From the NCBI GenBank assembly GCA_004555335.1, contig SFII01000011.1, forward strand, positions 1-21,533: a stretch of 21,533 nt of DNA. Direction: 5' to 3'. This DNA comes from Coriobacteriaceae bacterium (GTDB lineage Bacteria; Actinomycetota; Coriobacteriia; Coriobacteriales; Eggerthellaceae). Under the pieces are notes generated by a model, which ran no database searches, was not told where the DNA came from, and saw only the letters and a list, made by a program, of their open reading frames with translations. Each line of letters opens with the position of its first letter. Position 1 is the stretch's first letter. A program made the translations under genes and the position numbers. Shown here piece by piece: positions 8,260 to 16,051 of the stretch.

Positions 8260-9933
8260 CTAGTCGTCGATACCATCGGCCTGGCGGATCTGCTTGCGCT
8301 TGATCTTGCCTCCGACCGTCTTGGGCAACTCGTCGACGAACTCCACGATACGCGGATATTTGTAGGGCGCCGTGGCCTTCTTCACGTGGTTCTGCAGTTC
8401 CTTGACCAGGTCGTCGGAAGGCTCGTATCCACGGGCCAGCACGATAGTCGCCTTCACCACCTTGCCGCGGATGGGGTCGGCGGCGGCGGTGACCGCGCAT
8501 TCCACGACAGCGGGATGCTCTACCAGGGCGCTTTCCACCTCGAAGGGCCCGATGCGATAGCCGGAGCACTTGATGACGTCGTCGTTACGTCCCACGAAGA
8601 AATAGTAGCCATCGGAGTCGCGCCAAGCGATGTCGTGCAGGTTGTAGTATTCTCCACCGACGGCTTCATTGGTGCGATCGGGATCGTGATAGTAGCCCAC
8701 GAACAGGCCCGGAGGATACGCCTCCTTCAGGCCGGTCACGCAGATCGCGGCTTCTTCGCCGTCTTCCACTTCGTTGCCCTCATCATCGAGCAGCTTGATA
8801 TTCAGCAACGGGGAAGGCTTGCCCATGGAACCGGGCCGCGGCTCGATCCAGGGGAAGGTCGCCAGCAGGACGGGGCCCTCGGTCTGGCCGAAACCCTCGC
8901 GGATCTTCTTCCCGGTCAAGCGCTCCCACTGGATGGTGACTTCTGCATTCAGAGGTTCTCCGGCAGTTGCGAAGTTCTGCACGCTCGAAAGATCGTAGGA
9001 TGCGACGTCTTCCTGCAGCATGAAGCGGTACATGGTGGGAGGGGCGCAGAAGGTGGTGAGCTTGTAATCCTGGATCTTCTGCAGCAACTTAGTGGGAACG
9101 AACTTATCCATGTCGTAGCAGAAGATGGTGGCGCCCGCGATCCACTGGCCGTAGATCTTGCCCCAGCCGAACTTGGCCCAACCGGAATCGGTGACGGACA
9201 TGTGCAGCTTGTCTTCCTGGACCTGCTGCCAATACTTGGCAGTCAGGATATGGCCCAGGGGATGGGCGAAGTTGTGGCAGACCGCCTTAGCCATGCCCGT
9301 AGTGCCGGATGTGAAGTAGATCAGCATGGTGTCCTTGCTGGTCACACCCGCATCCCCCGTGGGGCGTTCGAAGGTTTCGGGCTGGCCTTCGAGCATTCCG
9401 CCGAAGGAAAGCCAGCCGTCCCGCTCTCCTGCAACGACGATCTTGGCCTCGACGGAAGGGCATTCGGGCAGGGCCTGCTCGACTTGGGTGCACACGGATT
9501 CGGCGTGCACGCAAACCAGCATCTTCACGTTCGCGCTGTTGACGCGATAGGCAATATCCTTCTTCGTCAGTTGCAGGGTCGCAGGGATGATGATGGCGCC
9601 GATTTTGCACAACGCAGCCGCCAAAACCCAGTATTCCCAACGACGGCGGAGAATCGCCATCACCACGTCGCCCTTCTCGATGCCGCGCGCAACGAGCGCA
9701 TTGGCAGCCTGATTGGATAGACGCGAGATGTCGGTGAATGTGAAGATGCGCTCTTCATCGTGGTCGTTGCACCACACGAGGGCGCGTTTCTCGGGCTCGA
9801 CGGCAGCCCATTCGTCGACGACATCGAAACCGAAATTGAAGGCTTCGGGGACCTCGATCTTGAAATTATCGCGAAAGTCCTCGTAAGAATCGAAGTCGAT
9901 GCGGGGACAGTATTTCTTGAGGATGTGGTCCAT
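8260..9933 (-). CDS. Acyl-CoA ligase, medium-chain acyl-CoA synthetase-like (ANL superfamily)
   Basis: AMP-forming ligase that activates a carboxylic acid to its adenylate and then to a CoA thioester. The 557 residues fit the acetyl/medium-chain acyl-CoA synthetase group. The P-loop YFTSGTTGMAKAV has TSGTTG at 208-213; GFGQTEGP and the WRDSDGYYFFVGRNDD / GYRIGPFEVE segments are the A5, A7 and A8 motifs; the catalytic Lys is K543 in GGKIKRKQ. The substrate cannot be read from sequence; similarity is to ACSM-type enzymes for short or medium-chain or aromatic acids. It lies 58 bases after an XRE-cupin regulator gene on the same strand, so the two probably form an operon. The ribosome site is weak (TAGGACGG). 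Confidence 0.9.
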   Translation of the reverse strand: MDHILKKYCPRIDFDSYEDFRDNFKIEVPEAFNFGFDVVDEWAAVEPEKRALVWCNDHDEERIFTFTDISRLSNQAANALVARGIEKGDVVMAILRRRWEYWVLAAALCKIGAIIIPATLQLTKKDIAYRVNSANVKMLVCVHAESVCTQVEQALPECPSVEAKIVVAGERDGWLSFGGMLEGQPETFERPTGDAGVTSKDTMLIYFTSGTTGMAKAVCHNFAHPLGHILTAKYWQQVQEDKLHMSVTDSGWAKFGWGKIYGQWIAGATIFCYDMDKFVPTKLLQKIQDYKLTTFCAPPTMYRFMLQEDVASYDLSSVQNFATAGEPLNAEVTIQWERLTGKKIREGFGQTEGPVLLATFPWIEPRPGSMGKPSPLLNIKLLDDEGNEVEDGEEAAICVTGLKEAYPPGLFVGYYHDPDRTNEAVGGEYYNLHDIAWRDSDGYYFFVGRNDDVIKCSGYRIGPFEVESALVEHPAVVECAVTAAADPIRGKVVKATIVLARGYEPSDDLVKELQNHVKKATAPYKYPRIVEFVDELPKTVGGKIKRKQIRQADGIDD

Positions 9934-9991
9934 TGGATCCGTCCTAACGTGCTATCGGAAGATTACATGCCACTGAGAACGTGCCCGCAGA

Positions 9992-10543
9992 TTATTCGGC
10001 AATGACGGTGACGAACTTGGCGGTTTCGCTGCCACCGCAACGCTGGCCGTGGGGAATCTCGGGATTGAAATAGATGGAATCGCCCACTTCCAGAACGAAT
10101 TCTTCTTTACCCCAGGTCACGATGACGGTACCTTCGACAACCAGATTGAATTCCTGGCCGGAATGGGTAACCAAGCCGGCAGGGGTATCGGTAGGCTGGA
10201 GGACGACCAAAAGCGGCTGCATGATCTTATTGGTATAGCGCCATGCAAGGTCCTCGAAATAATATTCGGGATTTCGGGCGATCTCGCGGCCGCAACCGTT
10301 ACGGACAACCTGATAGGTATTCAGCTTCGCCGAAGTACCGGTCAGGATCTCGGTGAATTCGACGCCGAATTTATGCGCCAGGTGATAGATGGCGGAAATG
10401 GGCACATCCGCACCGGTGCTTTCCCAGTTATTGTATACATCGACGGAAACGCCCAGTTCTTCGGCCATTTCGTCGACGGAAACGTCGCATGCTTCGCGAA
10501 GGCCGCGAATGCGCTCGCCGATCTCGTACATCAGGTCTTCCAT
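9992..10543 (-). CDS. XRE-family regulator with C-terminal cupin domain
   Basis: Predicted DNA-binding regulator of 183 residues that senses a small ligand through a cupin. The HTH_3 domain spans about residues 7-65 (IRGLREACDVSVDEMAEELG, then VYNNWE), and a cupin_2 barrel about 105-183 with HSGQEFNLVVEG and GDSIYFNPEIPHG; H127, E131 and H165 sit at the positions that often bind metal. The frame is open for 103 codons upstream, but the protein logically begins at ATG 10543, with AGGGAAGG 6 bases before it. The next gene is the acyl-CoA ligase, a frequent partner of such regulators in anaerobic Gram-positives (recalled, not searched), so it may control that ligase in response to its acid or CoA ester. 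Confidence 0.88.
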   Translation of the reverse strand: MEDLMYEIGERIRGLREACDVSVDEMAEELGVSVDVYNNWESTGADVPISAIYHLAHKFGVEFTEILTGTSAKLNTYQVVRNGCGREIARNPEYYFEDLAWRYTNKIMQPLLVVLQPTDTPAGLVTHSGQEFNLVVEGTVIVTWGKEEFVLEVGDSIYFNPEIPHGQRCGGSETAKFVTVIAE

Positions 10544-10575
10544 GCCATGCCTTCCCTCGATTGCCACTGATGCGA

Positions 10576-10611
10576 CGGCAACGATATCGCACCAAGAAAA
10601 GTAGGTTGCCG
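10576..10611. promoter_or_regulatory. Inverted repeat upstream of the XRE-cupin gene, possible operator
   Basis: CGGCAAC (10576-10582) and its complement GTTGCCG (10605-10611) are separated by 22 bases, 33-68 bases before the regulator start; each half is next to a CGATAT. The position suits autoregulation. The rest of the 284-base gap between the divergent genes (10544-10827) holds no gene. A TATGAT at 10725-10730 could be a -10 for the plus-strand gene, without a good -35. Confidence 0.3.
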
Positions 10612-10827
10612 ATATGCGAGGACACCGCATCAGGTGCCGTGAACATATTGGGGGGATCGCCATCCAGAGGATTGGGGAACTCCCCCTAAAAAAGAATCGG
10701 CGCTGCGCGCTGATAACCCCAGAATATGATACAGAATAACAGGCGAAAGCCACCTGAAATCGGGAAAAGGCCCAGGGGCACCCTACGGCAAGCAAGCGCC
10801 GAACGGCAGGAAGGAGCATCGACCCGA

Positions 10828-12177
10828 ATGCAGGACAAGCAAAATCCCGCAATCATCATCACAACCCGCGTACCGGTCGATGCCTCCTGCAAGACAAGGC
10901 TTTCCCCGTTGCTCGACGCCCGCGAGCGATGCCTTCTCCAACGGGCCATGATCGAAGACGAACTGGAAGCCATCCGCCAAACGGGCCTGCCCTGCCTTGC
11001 CTTCGTCACGCCGATAGAGGCAGCGGGGCACATGGAGGGATTGACGGGACCCGAAGTCACTCTGCTCCCCCAAACGGGAAACGGCTTGGGACAGATGATG
11101 CGCAATGCCTTCTCCCACGCCTTCGAGGCAGGGTACGCACCCTGCATTCTGGTAGGTTCCGATATCCCCCAGCTCAAAGCCAAGGACTTCCTCGAGGCTC
11201 TCGAAGCGCTCCGTGAAAACGATGCGGTATTAGGGCCCACGGAAGACGGCGGCTACTGCCTGATCGGCATGAACGGGCTTGTCGAGGCGGCCTTCGACGT
11301 GCAGGCCTACGGCACCCGATCGGTGCTCGAAGAAACCGTACGGGCGCTAAAAGCCGGGGGATGCAGGGTGGCGCTCACACGAACCCACCGCGACGTGGAT
11401 ACCCCCGAAGACCTGAAGGCGCTTGCGCGCAGGGAAGATGCGTCGCACTTGAAGTCATCCCGACTCGCAAGGAAACTGCTCGAAGGGAAACCGGAGCCCA
11501 CTATCTCCATCGTCATCCCCGCATACAACGAGGAACCCACCTTGGGAACGCTGCTTCCCCAGCTTGAGCCGCTGCGGGACCGCTGCCAGATCATCTTCGT
11601 CGATGGCGGAAGCAAAGACGCAAGCCGCCGCATCATCGAAGACGCGGGCTATCCCTGCCTTTCGGGACGCGGGCGCGGCAACCAGCTGAACGCGGGCGCC
11701 CGCAAGGCGACGGGAGACGCGCTGTTCTTCCTCCATTGCGATTCGATACTGCCCCCGGACCCCTTGGGACAAATCCGCGAAGTGCTCGGAAGCGAGCGCG
11801 CCGGCTTTTTCGGGGTGAGGTTCGACAGCGAGGACTGGGTGATGGGCGTCTGCGGGCGCCAGTCGAACCGCCGGGCGAAGTACCGCCAGATCCCCTTCGG
11901 CGACCAGGGCATATTCATCTTCAGGGACCTGTTCTGGGAACTCGGGGGCTTTCCGGAGATCCCCTTGATGGAGGATTACCAGTTCAGCATGGGCGTAAGG
12001 GAGCGCGGCATCCGTTTCGGGCAGACCCGCGATCCCATCATCACATCCGCCCGCCGCTACGGGAAGGGCTTCTTCCACCAGCTGAAAGTGATGTACCAGA
12101 TGCACGAACTGCGCTTCAGGTACCGTCACGGATGCAGCCCCGAAAAGCTTAAGGAACGCTACAAGAAGGTGAAGTAA
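10828..12177 (+). CDS. Fused glycosyltransferase: TIGR04282-type (CofC-like) plus TIGR04283-type GT2, arsenosugar-pathway family
   Basis: One 449-residue protein joins two enzymes that are usually separate. Residues 1-200 are a DUF2064/CofC-like nucleotidyltransferase-fold domain: KTRLSPLL at 22-29, GSDIPQL at 110-116, LGPTEDGGYCLIG at 135-147, DVDTPEDL at 189-196. Residues 225-449 are a GT2 fold: ISIVIPAYNEE, FVDGGSKDAS, the HCDS metal site at 303-306, FGDQGIFIFRD and GGFPEIPLMEDYQ. These families are named transferases 1 and 2 of rSAM/selenodomain (arsenosugar) loci, and an ArsS-like protein is encoded 4 kb away, so sugar transfer to an arsenic-containing nucleoside product is plausible. 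The ATG at 10828 is preferred (AAGGAG 11 bases upstream); an in-frame ATG at 10726 lacks a ribosome site and family homology. Confidence 0.88.
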   Translation: MQDKQNPAIIITTRVPVDASCKTRLSPLLDARERCLLQRAMIEDELEAIRQTGLPCLAFVTPIEAAGHMEGLTGPEVTLLPQTGNGLGQMMRNAFSHAFEAGYAPCILVGSDIPQLKAKDFLEALEALRENDAVLGPTEDGGYCLIGMNGLVEAAFDVQAYGTRSVLEETVRALKAGGCRVALTRTHRDVDTPEDLKALARREDASHLKSSRLARKLLEGKPEPTISIVIPAYNEEPTLGTLLPQLEPLRDRCQIIFVDGGSKDASRRIIEDAGYPCLSGRGRGNQLNAGARKATGDALFFLHCDSILPPDPLGQIREVLGSERAGFFGVRFDSEDWVMGVCGRQSNRRAKYRQIPFGDQGIFIFRDLFWELGGFPEIPLMEDYQFSMGVRERGIRFGQTRDPIITSARRYGKGFFHQLKVMYQMHELRFRYRHGCSPEKLKERYKKVK

Positions 12178-12224
12178 GGGCCTCGCTGCGCCTTCGGATC
12201 GCCTGCACCGCCACCTGGAGATGC

Positions 12225-12255
12225 AAAAGGGCCGACGCCCATCGCATCGGCCCTT
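12225..12255 (-). terminator. Intrinsic terminator of the ydjY-VTT-CCG unit
   Basis: A 9-bp stem (AAGGGCCGA / TCGGCCCTT, 11-base loop) followed on the minus strand by a TTTT run lies 62 bases after the minus-strand CCG-protein stop, between the convergent genes. On the plus strand no U-run follows, so it may stop the plus-strand gene only weakly. Confidence 0.7.
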
Positions 12256-12316
12256 GATCGCACCCGAAAGTCCACCCGGCTTGCATCCACCCCTACGACG
12301 AGCGGGCCGGCAGGCC

Positions 12317-13090
12317 CTATACCCTCGGCTTTTCGGGGTCGCTTCGCTTATCGAACTTGCGCTTGGCCCTGTTCAGGATGGCATGGGCGGCATCGGGTTC
12401 TTCATCCACGCCCAGCAGCGCGGGCAGCACATGGCGCACGCCGCCATAGCCCAAGCGCTTGAATTGCCCCGCGCACGAAGCGCAATACACGTACAGCGGC
12501 CCGTCACCCGCTGCGGCGGCAACGCCGCGACCGCACTTCGCAGCCAGCTCGGGTCCCTTGGCAAAGATATCGGGACGAAGCCCGCAGCAGCCCTTCGCCA
12601 GGGTTCCCACGCCTTCCAAATCGAAGCTTCCCCTGATCTGCCCTTCCAGCAGGCGCTCCTTCCTGTCGGGGCAGGGGACGAACATCACTCCCCCATCCAG
12701 GGCACCATCCTGTGCCACGCCCAGCTCGACAAGCAGCTGGTAGGTGGAGATCACCTCCACATCCAAATGCTCGCGCAGGTAGTAATAGCAGTTGGGGCAC
12801 ATACAGGCGATGCGCTTGCATCCGCAGCGCGCGAGCCGCTTGGCAATGGAATCGAGCACGCGCCTTGCATCCGCACCGCCCTTGTAGGGCTTCAAGGACA
12901 CGCCGCAGCAGTCATAGGCGATACCGATCCCATTCCGGCTGCAGATATCGGCGAGCCTGTCCATCGCCTGCGGGAATTGCGAGGGGAAGGCGCAACCGGG
13001 AAAGAGCACCGTTTCGCAGCGCGTCTTCGGATAGCGCTTGAAGGGATAATGGGCCTTCTCCAGCCTGTCCAGGGAAAATCCGCCGCTCAT
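12317..13090 (-). CDS. Iron-sulfur protein with two CCG domains (HdrB/GlpC-like)
   Basis: 257 residues with two cysteine-rich CCG domains. The first has C33, C61-C62, C98 and C101 (C-N27-CC-N35-CxxC), the second C140, C168-C169, C203 and C206 (C-N27-CC-N33-CxxC). In heterodisulfide reductase subunit B such domains hold unusual [4Fe-4S] clusters and handle thiols or quinone electron transfer. No membrane segment or signal peptide is seen. ATG at 13090 overlaps the TGA of the preceding VTT gene (ATGA), indicating translational coupling; the reading frame extends further upstream but only as an overlap of that gene. Likely role: cytoplasmic redox partner of the adjacent membrane proteins or of the radical SAM enzyme. 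Partner and substrate are unknown. Confidence 0.82.
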   Translation of the reverse strand: MSGGFSLDRLEKAHYPFKRYPKTRCETVLFPGCAFPSQFPQAMDRLADICSRNGIGIAYDCCGVSLKPYKGGADARRVLDSIAKRLARCGCKRIACMCPNCYYYLREHLDVEVISTYQLLVELGVAQDGALDGGVMFVPCPDRKERLLEGQIRGSFDLEGVGTLAKGCCGLRPDIFAKGPELAAKCGRGVAAAAGDGPLYVYCASCAGQFKRLGYGGVRHVLPALLGVDEEPDAAHAILNRAKRKFDKRSDPEKPRV

Positions 13091-13755
13091 TTCTCGACAC
13101 CCGCCTTCCTTTTCAGAACGAACGCAACACCCATGGTCGCAACCAACAAAACCGCCGCAACGGCAAAGCAGACAACGCGTTGCCCGGGGCTGACGATGCC
13201 TGCCGATGCAACGGTATAGGCCGCAGTGCCGGGAAGGATGAACAGCGCCGAGAACAAGGAGTAGCGGAAAAAGCTCATATCGGTGATCCCGTACGCGAAG
13301 TTCTGCAGGTTGAAGGGGAAGATGGGCACCAGCCTGGTAATCGCCAACAGGTATACGTCGCTTTTGCCGATCGACTCGAACAAGAGCTTGTTGAGCGCCT
13401 TGCTCTTCTGCAGCTTGGGCTTGATGGCATCCTGCAGGAAGTAACGCCCCACCAAGAAGGAAAGCGAGCAGCCCAGGCTCATGGAAAGCCAGCAGAGCAA
13501 GGTTCCCATCACCGGGCCGAAGACCAGCCCCGCGAAGATCGCGAAGGCGACGCCCGGCAAGGCGAGCACCACGCACCCCACGAAGGAGATGACCACATAG
13601 AGCACCGCTGCCAGGACCGGTCGCTCGCCGACCAAAGATGCCAACCAATCCATCAGGCTGCCGTCGGTGATCATCTGGGACCAGCCGAAGAAGTGGTTCA
13701 GGACCACCAGGACCGCCACCGCTGCGATGAAGATCCAGAGTTTCGCATTGCGCAT
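13087..13755 (-). CDS. TVP38/TMEM64 family (VTT domain) membrane protein 1
   Basis: Small inner-membrane protein of 222 residues with about five to six hydrophobic segments: about 5-20, 45-70, 75-105, 125-150 (LLAITRLVPIFPFNLQNFAYG, the family signature with Arg and Pro in a re-entrant region), 160-180 and 192-212. The DedA/VTT superfamily includes lipid scramblases and ion-coupled transporters; YdjX and YdjZ of E. coli belong to it. The ATG at 13755 with GGAAGGA 9 bases upstream is preferred; an in-frame GTG eight codons earlier (13779) also has an AAGGA. Stop overlaps the next gene. It follows the second VTT gene, after an intrinsic terminator, so its level may be lower. Transported or sensed molecule unknown. 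Confidence 0.85.
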   Translation of the reverse strand: MRNAKLWIFIAAVAVLVVLNHFFGWSQMITDGSLMDWLASLVGERPVLAAVLYVVISFVGCVVLALPGVAFAIFAGLVFGPVMGTLLCWLSMSLGCSLSFLVGRYFLQDAIKPKLQKSKALNKLLFESIGKSDVYLLAITRLVPIFPFNLQNFAYGITDMSFFRYSLFSALFILPGTAAYTVASAGIVSPGQRVVCFAVAAVLLVATMGVAFVLKRKAGVEK

Positions 13756-13817
13756 GTGCAACAATCCTTCCGCGTGCACCCCGGCGCATCCTTACCGAAA
13801 CCGCCAGGGCACCCGCC

Positions 13818-13851
13818 ATGAAAGAAGCGAGCAAGCCTGGGCCTGCCCGCT
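13818..13851 (-). terminator. Terminator-like hairpin between the two VTT genes
   Basis: On the minus strand a 10-bp stem (AGCGGGCAGG / CTTGCTCGCT, two G-U pairs, six-base loop) is followed by TCTTTC. It lies 24 bases after the stop of VTT gene 2 and about 60 bases before the start of VTT gene 1, so it may reduce downstream expression. Confidence 0.55.
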
Positions 13852-13874
13852 TCGCCGATAATCGTTTTCCCGGA

Positions 13875-15053
13875 TTAGTTCGCCGCGTCGGTCATGGTTT
13901 CGATGCGGGTGGAATCATCCTGGGCTTCCTCCATCATGTCGCTATGGCGGGACTTGAAGATGGTGCGGATCATCACGATCAACGCGAATACCGCGAACAG
14001 GATGAGCAAGCCGGTCACGAAGGTCTTCGCGCTACCGGTAAGCATACCGCCCACATAGGAGTACACGATGGTCGCGGGCAGCTGGCCGATACCGGTTGCC
14101 ACGAAGAAGTCCAGGAAGCTCATGCCGGTCAGGCCCGCCGCATAGGAAACATAGTCGAAGGACATGAAGGGAAGCAGGCGGCAGATGATGATCGCATGCT
14201 TGCCGTAACGCTCGAAGAACTTGTCGACGCTCTTCAGCGCGGTGTTGGACACGAAGTACGCAACCGCATCGCGACCGAGGAAACGTGCGATGAAGAAGCA
14301 GATCGCAGCACCTGCCATGGCCGAAGACCAGGACAGGATAGCGCCCTGCCACCAGCCGAAGATGCCTGCATTGGAGAAGGTGATCAGGAAGGCGGGGATG
14401 GGGGCTGCCAGGGACTGCAGGATCATGAGCAGGAAGGACACCACTGCAGCATAGGGGCCGTAGGACCTGATGAGCTCCTTCACGTAGTCGATGTTGCCAG
14501 AACCCAGCCTGGACATGATGTAGCCCATTTCATTGCGGCATTCGGGAATGCAGCACAGGATCACGATCAGGGCGCACACGACCAGGATGGTAATGGTGCG
14601 GGAAAGCCTGGCGGTACGCTGCATCTTCGCCTTGTCGGGATCGGGATCGTATTCGAAGTGCTTGGGATGCTTCACTTCGTAGGCCAGGATGATTCCGAAG
14701 CCCACCACGATCAGGCCCGTGACCAGGATACGGAGGAAAGACAAGGAAAGATGGGGCATGAACAGGCCCTGGCGCATGAAGGATGCGACGGAGGTCATGA
14801 TTCCCACCCACGTGGGGCCGCGGAACATCAAGCCGCACATGACGAAGGCGAGCACGCCGTACGCCGTGGTCTTGGCACCGGCATTCTCCCACTTCATCTT
14901 CTTGCCGAACAGGATGAGCAGGACGCTCAACGCGATGAAGCAGCCGTAGAAGACCAGGCCCACGTTGAAGTACAGCTTCCAGAAGCCGTAGCAGAACATG
15001 GTGACGGTCAACGACCATAAGAAGGCGTTGAACACCCAAGAGAAGTATTTCAC
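13875..15053 (-). CDS. TVP38/TMEM64 family (VTT domain) membrane protein 2, with N-terminal membrane extension
   Basis: 392 residues, about twice the usual VTT length. The N-terminal part has about five hydrophobic segments (about 5-24, 30-50, 62-78, 107-126, 152-170) joined by a charged cytoplasmic-type loop (about 127-150, HFEYDPDPDKAK). The VTT domain covers about 195-370, with AAPIPAFLITF, GWWQGAILSW, ARFLGRDA, ICRLLPFMSFDYVSYAAGLTG and GQLPATIVYSYVG. A charged tail ends the protein. The start is GTG at 15053, decided by AAGGAG 6 bases upstream; a longer ORF to 15110 lacks support. It is the second gene after the YdjY-like lipoprotein. The N-terminal half matches no family I recognise. 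Confidence 0.85.
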   Translation of the reverse strand: MKYFSWVFNAFLWSLTVTMFCYGFWKLYFNVGLVFYGCFIALSVLLILFGKKMKWENAGAKTTAYGVLAFVMCGLMFRGPTWVGIMTSVASFMRQGLFMPHLSLSFLRILVTGLIVVGFGIILAYEVKHPKHFEYDPDPDKAKMQRTARLSRTITILVVCALIVILCCIPECRNEMGYIMSRLGSGNIDYVKELIRSYGPYAAVVSFLLMILQSLAAPIPAFLITFSNAGIFGWWQGAILSWSSAMAGAAICFFIARFLGRDAVAYFVSNTALKSVDKFFERYGKHAIIICRLLPFMSFDYVSYAAGLTGMSFLDFFVATGIGQLPATIVYSYVGGMLTGSAKTFVTGLLILFAVFALIVMIRTIFKSRHSDMMEEAQDDSTRIETMTDAAN

Positions 15054-15059
15054 TCGGTT

Positions 15060-15065
15060 CTCCTT
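15060..15065 (-). promoter_or_regulatory. Ribosome binding site deciding the GTG start of VTT protein 2
   Basis: Minus-strand AAGGAG with a 6-base spacer to GTG at 15053. No comparable site precedes the more upstream in-frame codons. Confidence 0.75.
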
Positions 15066-15081
15066 TACGTGTCGATTCGCA

Positions 15082-15107
15082 CGCAGACCCCCTTGCGGGG
15101 GCCTGCG
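15082..15107 (-). other. Stable intercistronic hairpin between lipoprotein and VTT gene 2
   Basis: CGCAG-x-CCCCC, a four-base loop, GGGGG-x-CTGCG: 10 base pairs with one mismatch. No U-run follows on the minus strand, so it is more likely an mRNA stability or processing element than a terminator. Confidence 0.5.
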
Positions 15108-15158
15108 CAATGTGAGGGGATTGATTCACGCCGCCGGGGAGGCAGCGGCAAATCCGTC

Positions 15159-15878
15159 TTATTCGGCAGGACGGAAGGTCACGATGACGCGGGTGCCGTC
15201 GGAAGGCAGCACGTCGCCATTGCCATAGAACAGATCGGGCTTGTTGTTGGTGGTGCCGGTTACCCAAGTGGCGTCAGAGGTGATGCCGGTAGCGCAGCTG
15301 TCCAGGCAGACGACGCAACCGGTGTTGTTCTGCTTGGCGCTTTCCAGGTTGCCGCCGAAGCGGTAATCGGAAACGTAGTCGCCCTCGGTGCACTTAACGA
15401 TGTCCTGGAAGGGGATTTCTTCCTGGCCTTCCCACTTGACGGTGATGTTCAGCTTGTCGCCCTCGACAGCCTTGCCCTCGCCTTCGGGTGCCTTCATGTC
15501 TTCGGCAACCAGGTTGTCGCCAGGGGTGAAGCCGGCATCGAGCATTGCCTGATAGAATTCCTTTTCATCGCCCAGGCCGCGCAGGATGGACTTCTCGCCG
15601 TTGGAGCCGTCCTTGAAGACGACGCCATGACGGGTGCTTTCGGTGAAGAAGACCTCGTTCACCTCTGCCAGGTAGCGGACTTCGCCGTCAGTGACGGTGA
15701 TGGGGTTTTCGGGGGTGGGATCCTCGATGCCTTCGGTTGCCTCGGCTGCAGCGGTTTCCTTCGCGGTGTCGTCGGTGGCGGTTTCCTCTGCTGCATTGGA
15801 AGAGCAGCCTGCCATCAGGAACAGCGCCATGGAAGCAGCGCATGCGCAAAGCAGTGCAGCGAACTTTTTACGGGACAT
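15159..15878 (-). CDS. YdjY-like Cys-rich lipoprotein
   Basis: 239-residue predicted lipoprotein. A signal peptide at 1-24 (MSRKKFAALL, hydrophobic stretch, LMAG) ends at the lipidated C25; an acidic Ala/Thr/Glu-rich linker runs to about 55. The remaining domain (about 58-239) resembles YdjY: VRYLAEVNEVFFTE, TRHGVVFKDGSNGEKS, DYRFGGNLESAK and, near the end, a CxxCxxxC motif at C188, C191, C195 (CVVCLDSC). In E. coli ydjY sits between ydjX and ydjZ, both TVP38/TMEM64 genes; here two such genes follow directly. The Cys motif suggests metal or Fe-S binding or thiol redox chemistry outside the membrane (inference). ATG at 15878 is set by AAGGAG 7 bases upstream and the signal peptide. Confidence 0.8.
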   Translation of the reverse strand: MSRKKFAALLCACAASMALFLMAGCSSNAAEETATDDTAKETAAAEATEGIEDPTPENPITVTDGEVRYLAEVNEVFFTESTRHGVVFKDGSNGEKSILRGLGDEKEFYQAMLDAGFTPGDNLVAEDMKAPEGEGKAVEGDKLNITVKWEGQEEIPFQDIVKCTEGDYVSDYRFGGNLESAKQNNTGCVVCLDSCATGITSDATWVTGTTNNKPDLFYGNGDVLPSDGTRVIVTFRPAE

Positions 15879-15996
15879 GTTCTTACTCCTTCGTGTTATT
15901 TCGATTCCTTCTCCTCGCGGCAAACCCCGCCCTCACAAACGTGCCGCCGCGCAAAAGATGCGGTCTTGGCCAAGGTGGGCGCAATTAGAAATACCA

Positions 15997-16010
15997 ATAG
16001 TGATTACTAT
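15997..16010. repeat. Small perfect inverted repeat in the AT-rich leader
   Basis: ATAGT-gatt-ACTAT lies about 35-48 bases downstream of the predicted transcription start of the lipoprotein unit. It could be an operator half-site pair or chance in AT-rich DNA. Confidence 0.3.
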
Positions 16011-16051
16011 AACTGATTATTAATTTATCACGCTCATCTTAAGCCCTGGAG

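Noticed and set aside
10681..10700. GGGG-AACT-CCCC hairpin next to an A-run, first taken for a terminator
   Set aside because: On the plus strand it is followed by As, and on the minus strand the T-run precedes the stem, so it is in the wrong order for either direction.
10686..11240. Minus-strand frame of 184 codons opposite the fused glycosyltransferase
   Set aside because: Lies antisense to the KTRL and GSDIP domain, no ribosome site and no family resemblance.
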